From positions 133,977 through 197,976 of the forward strand of contig JAPKMW010000007.1 in NCBI GenBank assembly GCA_026645575.1: 64,000 nt of DNA, given 5' to 3'. Positions within the stretch are counted from its first letter, which is position 1. Every line of letters begins with the position of its first letter. Under the pieces are notes generated by a model that was not told the origin of the DNA, searched no databases, and saw nothing but the letters and a program-made list of their open reading frames with translations. Source of the stretch: Caldilineaceae bacterium. Its GTDB lineage: Bacteria; Chloroflexota; Anaerolineae; Caldilineales; Caldilineaceae. Both the position numbers and the translations under genes were made by a program. Shown here piece by piece: positions 8,532 through 18,011 of the stretch.

Positions 8532-9707
8532 GTGAAAATTACCAACATTGCGGTCTTTGTCCTGGGCGACCCCAAACCGGATCATGCGGTGGATATGGCG
8601 CGGATTGACGCGCTGGCCTTTGTGCGCATCCAGACTGATGAAGGGATTACCGGTCTTTCCGAAATCTTCACCGTGCCGCCAGGGGTGGCGCGGGCGGTGC
8701 TGGATGGGCCAGATTCTTTCTTTGGCCGCCTGTTGATCGGCGAAGATCCGATCCACCCAGAACGGCTCTGGCAGAAGCTCTACAACAGCATGTTACACGG
8801 CAACCGCCACGGCTGGGCGATCATCTGTATCGGCGCCGTGGACGTTGCGCTCTGGGACATCTTTGGCAAAGCCGTAGGCCGCCCCGTCTATGAACTCTTG
8901 GGGGGGACAACCCGCTCCAATCATCAAGTGATCACCGAAGAACAGCGTCACAGCGCAACCCCCTATTGCACCATTGTCTCCGACCGCTGGGATCGCGACA
9001 GTGTGTTGCGTGAACAGGTGGAACGGGTCGTTACCCTGCGCGAGTTGGGCTATCGTGCCTTTAAGATCGAGCCGCTTAACCAGCCCGATGCAACGATTGT
9101 GGAATTGACCCGGCGCACGCGTGCCGCCATCGGCAAGGATGACCTCCTCTGTGTCGATGTGGGCTACCTTTGGAATGATGTGGGCCACGCCGTGCGGGTG
9201 ATCAACCAACTGGCCGAATTTGACCTTTTCTTTTTTGAGACGCCATTGCCGGTTGATGCGGTGGCCGCCTACGCCACCCTCACCCGTCAGACAACCGTGC
9301 CGATTGCCATGGGCGAACATACCACTACCCGCTGGGAATTCTTGGAGATGATCGAGCATGGCGGCATTCAGGTTGCCCAACCTTACATGACCACCTGTGG
9401 CGGCATCACCGAGGCTAAACGGATTGTGGAGATGGCGCGCCCGCGTGGGGTCTTGGTCTGTCCGGGCAACTGGTCAACGGCGGTGTTGGGTATGGCGACC
9501 ATCCACCTGGCTGCCTACTCACCCATCACGCCGATCTATGAGAGCGCACCGGCCGAGGTCTACTGGTCGCCCTTGCGCCACGCCCTACAAGAACTAGCCG
9601 CCCCGGTGGTCAATGGCGTTGTGCGCTTCCCCACCACGCCAGGAATCGGCCTTGAACTGCCGGAGGATCTGATCCGTCATTTTCTGCTCACGCCGGCAAC
9701 GCCATAA
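8532..9707 (+). CDS. Enolase-superfamily enzyme (mandelate racemase / sugar-acid dehydratase type)
   Basis: A 391-residue protein with the capping domain plus modified TIM barrel of the mandelate racemase/muconate lactonising group. Metal ligands are visible in order: Asp in CVDVGYLW, Glu in FFFETPLP and Glu in AMGEHTT; a Lys sits in AFKIEPLN. Such enzymes abstract a proton next to a carboxylate, most often to dehydrate aldonic or uronic acids. The start is GTG at 8532 with GAGGTAG just before it. It lies between PhyH genes in one run, suggesting an oxidised sugar acid as substrate. Specificity cannot be read from motifs alone. Confidence 0.85.
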   Translation: MKITNIAVFVLGDPKPDHAVDMARIDALAFVRIQTDEGITGLSEIFTVPPGVARAVLDGPDSFFGRLLIGEDPIHPERLWQKLYNSMLHGNRHGWAIICIGAVDVALWDIFGKAVGRPVYELLGGTTRSNHQVITEEQRHSATPYCTIVSDRWDRDSVLREQVERVVTLRELGYRAFKIEPLNQPDATIVELTRRTRAAIGKDDLLCVDVGYLWNDVGHAVRVINQLAEFDLFFFETPLPVDAVAAYATLTRQTTVPIAMGEHTTTRWEFLEMIEHGGIQVAQPYMTTCGGITEAKRIVEMARPRGVLVCPGNWSTAVLGMATIHLAAYSPITPIYESAPAEVYWSPLRHALQELAAPVVNGVVRFPTTPGIGLELPEDLIRHFLLTPATP

Positions 9708-9767
9708 GCAGGGGACGACCGACGACTGACCACCGACAACTGTTCACCAACGCTAGAAGGATCTAAA

Positions 9768-10571
9768 ATGCTTCATACTGCCCTGCCGTTATTTGCTTAT
9801 CCCGATCTCGCCAGCCAGGTCAAGGCAATGGAAGAGGATGGCTATGCCTATTTACCTGGCGTTCTGAATGCCGCGGAGGTGGCCGAACTGCGGGCGGCAA
9901 TGGATCGGCTGGAGGCGATTCCCGCCAGTTATGACCACCACACGCTGCCCGCCGCTGGTGGCTTTTTCAACAAGAGCATCAACAATGTCTTTAACCGCGA
10001 CCCGCTCTTTCTGCCCTACGTTGACCGCCCCGGTGTGATCGAGATCGCCGAGGCGGTGCATGGCCCCGATTGTCACATCATCGGCATGACCGCCTGGTTG
10101 ACCGGTCCCGGCCGACCCGATCAACGCCTCCACGCCGACTGGCAACCCCTCACCCTGCCGCCGGAGGTGATGAACCATCCGGGCGTGAAGATTCCGATCT
10201 ACATCACAACGGCTCATTACTATTTGGATGATCTCTACGAGGAACTAGGGCCAACACAATTTATCCCTGGCAGCCACCGGGCCGGTCGCGCCCCCAATGG
10301 TGACACTAGCTACCAAGGGGTTAGCCCACAGAATGTGTTGTGCAAAGCCGGCGACGTGGTGATCTTCCGCTCGGAAGTGTGGCATCGCGGTACGGCAAAT
10401 CGCAGTCAACAGGTGCGTTATCTGCTCCAGGTGCATTATGCCCAGCGCATGATCACCCAGAAGTTTCCGCCCTATCTCAACCGCTTTCAATTTGACGAAG
10501 CGGTCCTGGCCCGCGCCACCCCCCGCCAACGGCGGCTTCTGGGTGAGCATCGGCCATCCAATTATGATTAA
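9768..10571 (+). CDS. Phytanoyl-CoA dioxygenase (PhyH) family protein 3
   Basis: A 267-residue PhyH-family oxygenase closing the 7-10.6 kb run. The triad is present: H-x-D in RLHADWQ and the distal His in SEVWHRGTANRS, with FIPGSHRAGR between. Its start is preceded by AGAAGGATC. The 60-bp gap upstream has a tandem-word stretch (GACGACCGACGACTGACC, from 9715). Downstream it converges on the class V aminotransferase gene. Confidence 0.84.
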   Translation: MLHTALPLFAYPDLASQVKAMEEDGYAYLPGVLNAAEVAELRAAMDRLEAIPASYDHHTLPAAGGFFNKSINNVFNRDPLFLPYVDRPGVIEIAEAVHGPDCHIIGMTAWLTGPGRPDQRLHADWQPLTLPPEVMNHPGVKIPIYITTAHYYLDDLYEELGPTQFIPGSHRAGRAPNGDTSYQGVSPQNVLCKAGDVVIFRSEVWHRGTANRSQQVRYLLQVHYAQRMITQKFPPYLNRFQFDEAVLARATPRQRRLLGEHRPSNYD

Positions 10572-10600
10572 GTTGTAGTTGATGGTATAAAATCCGTTTT

Positions 10601-11764
10601 CTAATAGCCGCTCTTTTGTATACGCCGGATTCCACTGACCAGCCGCTCAATTTCCTCATCCGTGTTAAAGACATGGGTCGAGATGCGGATCATCGACGTG
10701 TCGTGTTCCAGCGGCGAGACGAGTATCCGCTCATGTTCGAGTAGGCTGGCATAGAGTCCCGCCGACGTAAAACCCGGCACCGAAATCGTCACAATTCCGG
10801 CGGACTTGGCGTAGGGCAACGGCGTTTCAAGAACGACACCCGGTAGCGCCGACATCGCCGCCTTCATGCGATCCGTATACGACTCAATGGCGGCAAAGAC
10901 ATGGGGCCAGCCAATCGCGTGCCAGAGATCCAGTGCTTTGCCAAAACCGCCTTGGTCGGCCAGGTTGCGCGTGCCGAACTCAAAGCGTTTGGCCTCATCG
11001 AGCAAGGTAAGACCGCCCACCAGGTCAAAATCTTTTTGCGAATGGGAGCCAATCCAACTGGGCTTGACCCACTCAATGCGGTCGCGACGAATGTAACAGC
11101 CGCCGGTGCCTTGGGGCGCCATGATATATTTGTGGCCGCTAAAGGTGTAAAAGTCGCAGTCCAACGCTTTGACATCGACCGGAATGGCGCCATACGACTG
11201 CGCCCCATCCCACAGCACGGGAACATTATGCTGATGGGCCAAGGCGGTGATAGCTTGGGCCGGGAAGCGCAGGCCGGTGCGTCGCGAGACATGGCTTAGA
11301 CTGAGCAGCCGCGTCCGGCTATCGATCAGCCGCTCCAACTCGTCCAACATCCGTTCATCATCGGCGTAGACGTTGAGAAAGCGCAACTGCACCCCATCGC
11401 GCTTGATCAAATTGTACCAGGGGATGCGATTGCCGGGGTGTTCGTGGGTGCTAAGAATCAGATTGTCGCCCGGCTGCCAGTCGATGCCATTGGCGATGAT
11501 ATTGATGCCGATGGTCGCATTCTCGCTCAGGACAATCTCATCCGCCGTGGCGTTGAGACTTTGGGCGACCTTGGCGCGCGTCGCTTCTAATACTTCCTGC
11601 ATCTTGGTGTAGATGGCGGGGATGGCCGGCCCCTGGCTGCAAAACCGGGTCAGGCGCACCACTTCCTCAATCACTGGCTCCGGCTTGGGCGAAAAGCCGC
11701 TGGTCTGAAAGTATGCATAATTTTCGGTGGCCAGCGTCAACCGGCGAATATCGGTGACATTCAT
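10601..11764 (-). CDS. Class V aminotransferase (cysteine desulfurase / isopenicillin epimerase-like)
   Basis: A 387-residue PLP enzyme of fold type I. The PLP Lys is in FSGHKYIMAPQ, the pyridine-nitrogen Asp in LWDGAQSYGA, and the phosphate-binding region in LSENATIGINI. No active-site Cys loop typical of a dedicated NifS/SufS is evident, so a general class V transaminase, lyase or epimerase role is more likely. There is no signal peptide. It is divergent from the secreted dehydrogenase gene and convergent with PhyH3. Substrate unknown. Confidence 0.83.
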   Translation of the reverse strand: MNVTDIRRLTLATENYAYFQTSGFSPKPEPVIEEVVRLTRFCSQGPAIPAIYTKMQEVLEATRAKVAQSLNATADEIVLSENATIGINIIANGIDWQPGDNLILSTHEHPGNRIPWYNLIKRDGVQLRFLNVYADDERMLDELERLIDSRTRLLSLSHVSRRTGLRFPAQAITALAHQHNVPVLWDGAQSYGAIPVDVKALDCDFYTFSGHKYIMAPQGTGGCYIRRDRIEWVKPSWIGSHSQKDFDLVGGLTLLDEAKRFEFGTRNLADQGGFGKALDLWHAIGWPHVFAAIESYTDRMKAAMSALPGVVLETPLPYAKSAGIVTISVPGFTSAGLYASLLEHERILVSPLEHDTSMIRISTHVFNTDEEIERLVSGIRRIQKSGY

Positions 11765-11883
11765 AGGGTTTTTCCTTTCTTTGGCAATCCAATTGTCAAT
11801 TATCTCTCGTTTGCTTTACAAGCGATTGCTACACCCCACGTTCATCCCCTTCCATCACCTAGTAAAAAGTAAGGAAAGAAAAG

Positions 11884-13677
11884 ATGTTACGACACTGTTT
11901 GCGACCCTGGTTGGTTCTCTTCCTGCTTGCCATTGTGCTGTTCGGCGCCATGAGCGCACCGCCACCGGTGGAAGCCCGATCTGATATTTTAGCCTCGTGG
12001 CGCGCCTTCTATCCCCAATCCAAGTCCGATGATGTCAATTGTCGGCTCTGTCATGTGAACGGGGGTGGCGGTAGCCCTTGGAATGCCTACGGCTGGAGCA
12101 TTCGTCAACGGATTGTTGACCAGGGGATGACCTTTGACCAAGCTTTTGCTGCCGTTCAAGCCCTGGATGCTGATAACAATGGCAAAACCAATCTGCAAGA
12201 GATCAACGCCAATGTCCAACCAGGCTGGAAGAGCGGCGCCAATACCGCCTATGCCAGCGACGGCACGACCCAGACGGTGACAGCCCCCAATATTGGCCGG
12301 CTCGACATTGCCCTGGATAATCCCATCACCCCCACCATTATCAGCACCGGCAGTCTGGCAATTTCGCTGACCACCTTGGTGACCGATCTGATTGCTCCCC
12401 TCGATGCCACCTCGACACCCAGCCTGACCAATGATCTCTTTGTGGTAGACCAACCTGGGCAGGTCTGGCGCGTCAATCTGACCACCGGCGCCAAGCAACT
12501 CTTTTTGGATGTGTCAGCCCAATTAGTGCCGTTAGGCGCGCTTGGCCCTCGGTCGTTTGACGAACGCGGTCTCCTCGGTTTCGCTTTCCACCCGAACTAT
12601 GCCACCAATGGCCTGGTCTACACCTTTATGACCGAACCGGTGACGGGGACAGTGGATTATACCACCGTGCCGGTGACAGCCACCGCCAATGCCCGCAGTG
12701 TCATTGCCCAGTGGACGGTTGACAACCCCCTGGCGGCGCAGAGTGTCGTCAACCCAGCCTCCAAGAAGGATCTGTTGCGCATTGCCAAACCGCAATTTAA
12801 CCACAATGGCGGCGGTTTGGCCTTTGGCCCCGATGGGATGCTCTATATTGCCCTAGGCGACGGCGGCGGCGCCGACGATACCGACGGACAACCCTTTATT
12901 GGCGGCGTTCCCTTGATCGGCCACGGCCCTGGTGGCAATGGGCAAGATGCCACCAATCCCCTGGGGGCGATTTTGCGGATTAACCCGCTGGGCACCAATG
13001 CACCAAACGGCAACTATGGCATCCCCGCCGATAATCCCTTTGTCGCCGGCGGTGATACACGGCTCGATGAAATCTTTGCCTACGGTCTGCGCAATCCCTT
13101 CCGCCTCGCCTTTGATCGACAGACCGGCCAACTCTATACTGGCGATGTTGGTCAAAATAAAATCGAAGAGGTGAACATTATCACGTCCGGCGGCAACTAT
13201 GGCTGGAAGTATAAAGAAGGCACCTTCTTCTTCGATGACAACGGCACACGCAGCGGCTTTGTCACTGACATCGATCCGGGCAACGTCCCCGCCGGCTTAA
13301 TCGACCCCATTGCCCAGTATGATCACGATGACGGCATTTCGATCATTGGCGGCTTTGTCTATCGCGGCACAAAGCTGGCGGGATTAAATGGCGTCTATAT
13401 CTTTGGCGATTGGTCACGCAGTTTTTCAACACCGCAGGGCCGCCTCTTTTACCTGACCCCGGCCAACGCCATTCGGGAATTCCGCCTACCGCAAGCGAGC
13501 CAACTGGCGATCTTCCTACACGGCTTTGGTCAGGACGCACAGGGGGAACTTTATGTTTTGGGGAACACCACCGGCATCCCCTTCCCAACGGCGGAAGGCA
13601 AGAAGACCGGCGTTGTCTTGCGGATGACAGCGGCGTCACGGTCACTCTATTTGCCGCTGATTGCCACGGCCAAGTAG
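11884..13677 (+). CDS. Secreted cytochrome-linked PQQ-type sugar (glucose/sorbosone) dehydrogenase
   Basis: A 597-residue exported protein. Residues 1-31 form a signal peptide ending VEA. A single haem c motif CRLCH is at 53-57, followed by a Ca-binding-like loop DADNNGKTNLQEI. From about residue 150 on comes a six-bladed glucose/sorbosone dehydrogenase propeller (NHNGGGLAFGPDG, LRNPFRLAFD, TGDVGQNKIEEVN). The C-terminus is SLYLPLIATAK, resembling the YLPL tail of many Chloroflexota secreted proteins. It probably oxidises an aldose outside the membrane and passes electrons through its own haem. AAGGAAAG precedes the ATG. Confidence 0.85.
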   Translation: MLRHCLRPWLVLFLLAIVLFGAMSAPPPVEARSDILASWRAFYPQSKSDDVNCRLCHVNGGGGSPWNAYGWSIRQRIVDQGMTFDQAFAAVQALDADNNGKTNLQEINANVQPGWKSGANTAYASDGTTQTVTAPNIGRLDIALDNPITPTIISTGSLAISLTTLVTDLIAPLDATSTPSLTNDLFVVDQPGQVWRVNLTTGAKQLFLDVSAQLVPLGALGPRSFDERGLLGFAFHPNYATNGLVYTFMTEPVTGTVDYTTVPVTATANARSVIAQWTVDNPLAAQSVVNPASKKDLLRIAKPQFNHNGGGLAFGPDGMLYIALGDGGGADDTDGQPFIGGVPLIGHGPGGNGQDATNPLGAILRINPLGTNAPNGNYGIPADNPFVAGGDTRLDEIFAYGLRNPFRLAFDRQTGQLYTGDVGQNKIEEVNIITSGGNYGWKYKEGTFFFDDNGTRSGFVTDIDPGNVPAGLIDPIAQYDHDDGISIIGGFVYRGTKLAGLNGVYIFGDWSRSFSTPQGRLFYLTPANAIREFRLPQASQLAIFLHGFGQDAQGELYVLGNTTGIPFPTAEGKKTGVVLRMTAASRSLYLPLIATAK

Positions 13678-13683
13678 TGACAA

Positions 13684-13803
13684 CGCAGTTTCGCAGAGGA
13701 CGCTGAGAAGACACAGAGATTCACAGAGAAAACTTTTTGTATGCTCTTGAATCTCTGTGAACCTCTGTGCCGCCTCCGTGTCGCCTCCGTGTCCTCTGTG
13801 AAC
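13684..13803. repeat. CACAGAG-word inverted repeat, second copy
   Basis: Left arm words CGCAGAGGA, CACAGAGATTCACAGAGA mirror right-arm words ATCTCTGTGAACCTCTGTG and CCTCTGTG; the right arm also carries a tandem 11-mer GCCTCCGTGTC twice. It follows the dehydrogenase stop and precedes the cyclase gene on the same strand, so it may terminate the first transcript. Confidence 0.7.
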
Positions 13804-13906
13804 CCAGGTTCCCTCTTTTCTAACGACTTGTCAGCCGGCGGCCCATCACCTACAATAAGGTTGTCCATCAACCACCAATCAGCAACAAGCGACAAGGAGG
13901 AATGCC

Positions 13907-14779
13907 ATGCGTGGGGAACCACAGAATCAACCGAGCAACTGGGGCCGCTGGGGCGCAACCGATGAACAGGGCGCGCTCAATTTATTGACGCCGGAAATCG
14001 TGAAAGGCGCCGCCGGTCTGGTGAAACGGGGCAAAGTCTACTCGCTCTCCATGCCCCTGGAAGCCGAAGGACCGCAATGGCCGCAACGGCACAAGACCTG
14101 GCGCGTCACCACCTATAACAATCCGCCCAATGCCCGTGGCGGCGCCGACGATGTCGTGACCATGCACTCGCACTCTGGCACCCACATGGATGCGCTTTGC
14201 CATGTCTGGTATGATGACCAACTCTACAACGGCTATCGGGCATCCGACCATGTCAGCAGCAGCGGCTCGACGCGCAATGGCATTGAGAATGTCCCCTTTA
14301 TCGTGGGGCGGGGCGTGCTGCTCGATATTGCCGGCTGGAAGGGAGTCGATCATTTGGCGCTGGGCGAAGCGATCACCCCGGCGGATCTTGACGGCTGCGC
14401 CGCTGCCCAAGGCGTAACGATCCGACCTGGCGATCTGCTCATCACCCGCACCGGCTGGATCAACGTCTTTGCCAAAGATCGGGCGCTCTTCAATCGCGGC
14501 GAACCGGGGATTGATGGATCAACGATTCCGTGGCTCAAGCAACATGATGTGGCCGCCATCTGCGCTGATAACCACGCCATTGAAGCCTTTGACACCATGC
14601 CGCCCGAACGCCTGCCCATTCACTCAGCCGCCATTCGCGACCTGGGCTTGTATCTGGTCGAATATCTCAACCTGGAAGAATTGGCCGCCGACAAGGTCTA
14701 TGAATGTCTGCTCATCATCGCCCCGCTGCAAATGACCGGCGCGGTGGGCAGCCCGGTCAATCCGATTGCGATTGCGTAA
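13907..14779 (+). CDS. Cyclase-family hydrolase (kynurenine formamidase-like fold)
   Basis: A 290-residue protein of the cyclase group. The zinc-binding H-x-G-T-H-x-D signature is present as HSGTHMDALCH. Family members open formamide or lactone-like bonds; kynurenine formamidase is the best-known bacterial case, but no tryptophan-degradation gene is nearby. There is no signal peptide. A strong AAGGAGG sits before the start at 13907. Downstream it converges on the ceramidase-like gene across a strong hairpin. Confidence 0.82.
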   Translation: MRGEPQNQPSNWGRWGATDEQGALNLLTPEIVKGAAGLVKRGKVYSLSMPLEAEGPQWPQRHKTWRVTTYNNPPNARGGADDVVTMHSHSGTHMDALCHVWYDDQLYNGYRASDHVSSSGSTRNGIENVPFIVGRGVLLDIAGWKGVDHLALGEAITPADLDGCAAAQGVTIRPGDLLITRTGWINVFAKDRALFNRGEPGIDGSTIPWLKQHDVAAICADNHAIEAFDTMPPERLPIHSAAIRDLGLYLVEYLNLEELAADKVYECLLIIAPLQMTGAVGSPVNPIAIA

Positions 14780-14795
14780 AACAAAACCAATCAAA

Positions 14796-14863
14796 GTTAA
14801 CACGGACGGGAGGAACACGGATGTCTATTAAAAATATCCGTGTTCTTCCCTATCCGTGTTAAC
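14796..14863. terminator. Bidirectional hairpin between convergent genes
   Basis: Arms begin and end with a perfect 11-bp match (GTTAACACGGA with TCCGTGTTAAC), and a second word pair (GGAACACGGAT with ATCCGTGTTC) continues the stem, with an A/T-rich loop. The position between the 3' ends of two convergent genes supports termination of both. Confidence 0.65.
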
Positions 14864-14870
14864 TACGCGG

Positions 14871-16154
14871 TTAGCGTGCGCCCTTTTGCAGCACTGGTTC
14901 AATGGCGGAGCGCACGCGTGGTTGGAACTGTTTGCTGATGTTGAGCGACACCGCCCAGTGTGGCTCATACCCGCCTTCGGGGAAGGCGCCCGGCTCCGGC
15001 AGATAGGCCAGCCAGCCGTTGGCATAGCTCACCAACGCCGGTGTTTTGTAGCCCAGGGCGCGCAGATGCTCTTTCAATTTCCACGCTGTCTCGCCAAAGA
15101 CTTCGCCCGGTTCGCCAACAAGAACCAAATCACCTAATTTCAAGATTTGCACCTCCGCCGGAATGTGGTTTTCATCCAGGATGTCGGCCAAATCGGTCAT
15201 GAGCGGCGGCTTGACGCGGTTGGGATGTTCGCCAGGGTCAGCGGCGGCGTTGACAATCACCTGCTCGGCCCAACAGGGGCTGATCGCCGCGCTTGTCTTG
15301 ATGGTTTTGACCGTATGCAACACCTCGGCGGCATAGGCTTCGCCCACCTCGGCCACCTCAGCAAAAGTGCCGCCGCCTCGGTCGCCAATGTTCCAGCGTT
15401 GGGGATCATCGGCGGCGCCGTAATAAACACTGACATTGCCGATGGCCTGCACCGGCAACCCGCTGCGCAACCGTTCTCTCACCCCGGAGACTAGCGGGTT
15501 GACATCGCCGGCCCCGCCTTGCGTGAAAAGACAGGTGACATTCCCACCCAGTGTTTCTTCAAGCTTGCTCATGGCATAGCCCGGCCAGTCGCCGCTCACC
15601 TGATAATTGTCATAGCCCAACACCACCGAATGACAGGCGAAGTTCGACCAAACGCCCAGCAGGTTGCCATTGGCATCATCGACGCGCAAGATCGCAATGC
15701 CGGGATCGACCGGTCGATCCAGCCAGCGGCGGTTGATCGAATAGCCATAGAGGAAGCTATACCCTGTGCCGATCTGCGCTGGCTGGCGGGCGGCGTGGGC
15801 GTTGCTAACGGCGTCGGCAATAATTTCAATAAGCGGGCGATCCCAGTTGCCGCTCTCCCGGTCACGGGGGCCGGCATGGGTGTGCGTGGTCGCCACCATG
15901 ACGTGCGCTGCCGGAATGCCCAGCCGTTGTTCAATAATCTGACGAATGTCATGCACGGTGTTGATGTTGAGGTAACACATCTCCACCGACACCAGCGCCC
16001 AGCAGCCATCGTCGGTTTCCAGCACCAACGCTTTGGCCGATAGGCGATCATGGACGCCGGTTGCACCAGTGGGTCGGTTGCCATAACCCACCAGCGCAAA
16101 GCCCAAGTGTGGCGTGATGTCAGCACGACCAAAGCCCGCTAATAACTTTGCCAT
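14871..16154 (-). CDS. Neutral/alkaline ceramidase-like hydrolase
   Basis: A 427-residue protein similar to the N-terminal domain of neutral/alkaline non-lysosomal ceramidases. It starts with LLAGFGRADITPHLG and carries the zinc motif ATTHTHAGP, both hallmarks of that domain; FACHSVVLG and TQGGAGDVNP also fit. Classical bacterial ceramidases are longer and secreted; this one has no signal peptide and lacks the C-terminal immunoglobulin-like domain, so true ceramide hydrolysis is doubtful and another amide or ester may be the target. AAGGAG lies just before ATG 16154, ruling against the 17-codon longer start. Confidence 0.78.
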   Translation of the reverse strand: MAKLLAGFGRADITPHLGFALVGYGNRPTGATGVHDRLSAKALVLETDDGCWALVSVEMCYLNINTVHDIRQIIEQRLGIPAAHVMVATTHTHAGPRDRESGNWDRPLIEIIADAVSNAHAARQPAQIGTGYSFLYGYSINRRWLDRPVDPGIAILRVDDANGNLLGVWSNFACHSVVLGYDNYQVSGDWPGYAMSKLEETLGGNVTCLFTQGGAGDVNPLVSGVRERLRSGLPVQAIGNVSVYYGAADDPQRWNIGDRGGGTFAEVAEVGEAYAAEVLHTVKTIKTSAAISPCWAEQVIVNAAADPGEHPNRVKPPLMTDLADILDENHIPAEVQILKLGDLVLVGEPGEVFGETAWKLKEHLRALGYKTPALVSYANGWLAYLPEPGAFPEGGYEPHWAVSLNISKQFQPRVRSAIEPVLQKGAR

Positions 16155-16427
16155 AATCAACTCCTTCTGCTTGTCGGTTTGTTGCTTGTGTGTCAAGTAT
16201 AGCACTCGCCCATCGGGCGGTCAACCGAGTTTTTTGTGGTAGGATCCTCTCCTGAATTAGCCGACGTGTTCTTTGTTGCGGAGAATAACGGTGTTAGAAT
16301 GGGTAAATTCACTCGTCCCGTGGGGGCGGCTGAGTGTAGGGGAAAATGAAATCTTATCTAAATTCACCTGTCCCTACGGGACAAATACACTGTACACCTA
16401 TGCTATTAGCACAAAGGGAGGTTAGCC
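16155..16427. repeat. Divergent intergenic region with direct repeat
   Basis: Between the ceramidase-like (-) and class III aminotransferase (+) starts. It contains an imperfect direct repeat built on TAAATTCAC..GTCCC (16303-16324 and 16358-16382); the second copy ends in a short palindrome GTCCCTACGGGAC. Both promoters must lie here; no clear -35/-10 pair was identified. Confidence 0.4.
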
Positions 16428-17744
16428 ATGCCATCATCTGCAATCGAAACCGCCTTGGCCCAAGCTTATATGGACTACACTGAACACAATCCCCGTAGCC
16501 TAGCGCGCCACGAAGCTGCTACCGAAGTAATGCCCGGCGGCAATACGCGCACGGTTCTCTACACCGCACCTTTCCCGCTGGGCATTGCCCGCGCTGAAGG
16601 CTGTTATCTCCTCGATCTGGACGGGCATCGTTATGTGGATTTCCTGGGTGAATATACCGCCGGCATTTACGGCCATTCGCACCCAGTTATTCGCGCCGCG
16701 CTGGATCGGGCGTTGGATGACGGCATCAACTTTGGCGGCCACAATGTCATGGAAGTGCGGCTGGCGCAGGCGGTCTGTCAACGTTTCCCCTCGATAGAAT
16801 TGGTGCGTTTTACCAACTCCGGCACCGAAGCCAATCTCATGGCGTTGACGGCGGCGCGCGTCTTTACCAAACGGGAAAAGATTATGGTCTTTGCCGGCGG
16901 CTATCATGGCGGCGTTCTCTATTTCAGCGGCGGCACAAGCAGCCCGGTCAATGCGCCGTACGATTTTGTGATTGCACCCTACAATGATCTGGCCGGCACG
17001 GCGGCGCTCATCGAACAGTATAGCGCTGACCTGGCCGCGATTATTCTCGAACCAATGCTGGGCGGCGGTGGTTGTATTCCAGCGGATCGAGATTTTCTCG
17101 CCATGTTGCGGGCTGAGACCACACGCACCGGCAGCATTCTAATCTTTGACGAAGTGATGACATCTCGTCTCTCACCCGGTGGTTTGCAAGCCGTGCATGG
17201 CATCCTGCCCGACATGACCACTCTGGGCAAATACATCGGCGGCGGCATGTCCTTTGGCGCCTTTGGCGGGCGCGCCGATCTGATGGGCCAATTCGACCCC
17301 AGCCAACCTGATAGCTTGCCCCACGCCGGCACCTTTAACAACAATGTGCTGACCATGAGCGCCGGGTTGGCCGGGTTGACTGAAGTCTATACACCGGCGG
17401 CGGCGGTTGCCCTCAATGCACGGGGCGATGCTCTGCGCACACGGCTTAATGACCTTTGTCGTCGCCACGAAGTGCCGATGCAATTCACCGGCATTGGGTC
17501 GATGATGAATGTTCACATGACCGATGTCCCGGTGCGTTTACCGGCGGGAGCGGCCAAAGGTGATCAACAATTACGCGAACTCTTCTTCTTCGATCTGCTC
17601 AATGCCGGCGTTTGGGTCGCGCGCCGGGGTATGATCAACCTCAGCCTGCCGATTGGTGACACTGAGTGTGATACGCTGGTCAACGCTGTTGAAGGCTTTA
17701 TCCAGGAACGCCTTGGTCTATTAGAAAACAGCACCGGCGGTTGA
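16428..17744 (+). CDS. Class III aminotransferase (glutamate-1-semialdehyde aminomutase-like)
   Basis: A 438-residue PLP enzyme of the GSA-aminomutase/class III group. Signatures are FTNSGTEANLMALTAAR, the pyridoxal Asp in IFDEVMTSR and the Schiff-base Lys in TLGKYIGGGMSFGAFGG. It resembles HemL, but the substrate residues cannot be judged and no haem-synthesis gene is adjacent, so it is more likely a catabolic or amino-sugar transaminase or mutase. AAAGGGAGG precedes the start. It may share a transcript with the FMN reductase 267 bp downstream. Confidence 0.82.
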   Translation: MPSSAIETALAQAYMDYTEHNPRSLARHEAATEVMPGGNTRTVLYTAPFPLGIARAEGCYLLDLDGHRYVDFLGEYTAGIYGHSHPVIRAALDRALDDGINFGGHNVMEVRLAQAVCQRFPSIELVRFTNSGTEANLMALTAARVFTKREKIMVFAGGYHGGVLYFSGGTSSPVNAPYDFVIAPYNDLAGTAALIEQYSADLAAIILEPMLGGGGCIPADRDFLAMLRAETTRTGSILIFDEVMTSRLSPGGLQAVHGILPDMTTLGKYIGGGMSFGAFGGRADLMGQFDPSQPDSLPHAGTFNNNVLTMSAGLAGLTEVYTPAAAVALNARGDALRTRLNDLCRRHEVPMQFTGIGSMMNVHMTDVPVRLPAGAAKGDQQLRELFFFDLLNAGVWVARRGMINLSLPIGDTECDTLVNAVEGFIQERLGLLENSTGG

Positions 17745-18011
17745 TAGGCAAAAGCACCTATCGCACGCAACCCTTCCTTTGGCCCGATTGCTAACCATTT
17801 TTCAATAAAGAGAGCTACAATCCATAAGGAATGCTGCTCGTCTTATATAATTCATGCCGGATGTTCACGGGTGTGGGATTGTTGATACCCTCAAGTGGAC
17901 AAGACAGGGCGCCGCTATCGCTCAATGGCGACGGCGTCCTGCCACCCATTGGCAGCCATCAAATTGATTTGGAGAGTGCGTATGTAAAGAACGAATAGCA
18001 AAGGATTCCTT

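Noticed and set aside
16428..17744. Reading the class III aminotransferase as HemL of haem synthesis
   Set aside because: No other haem gene is nearby and class III enzymes are too similar to assign by motif alone.
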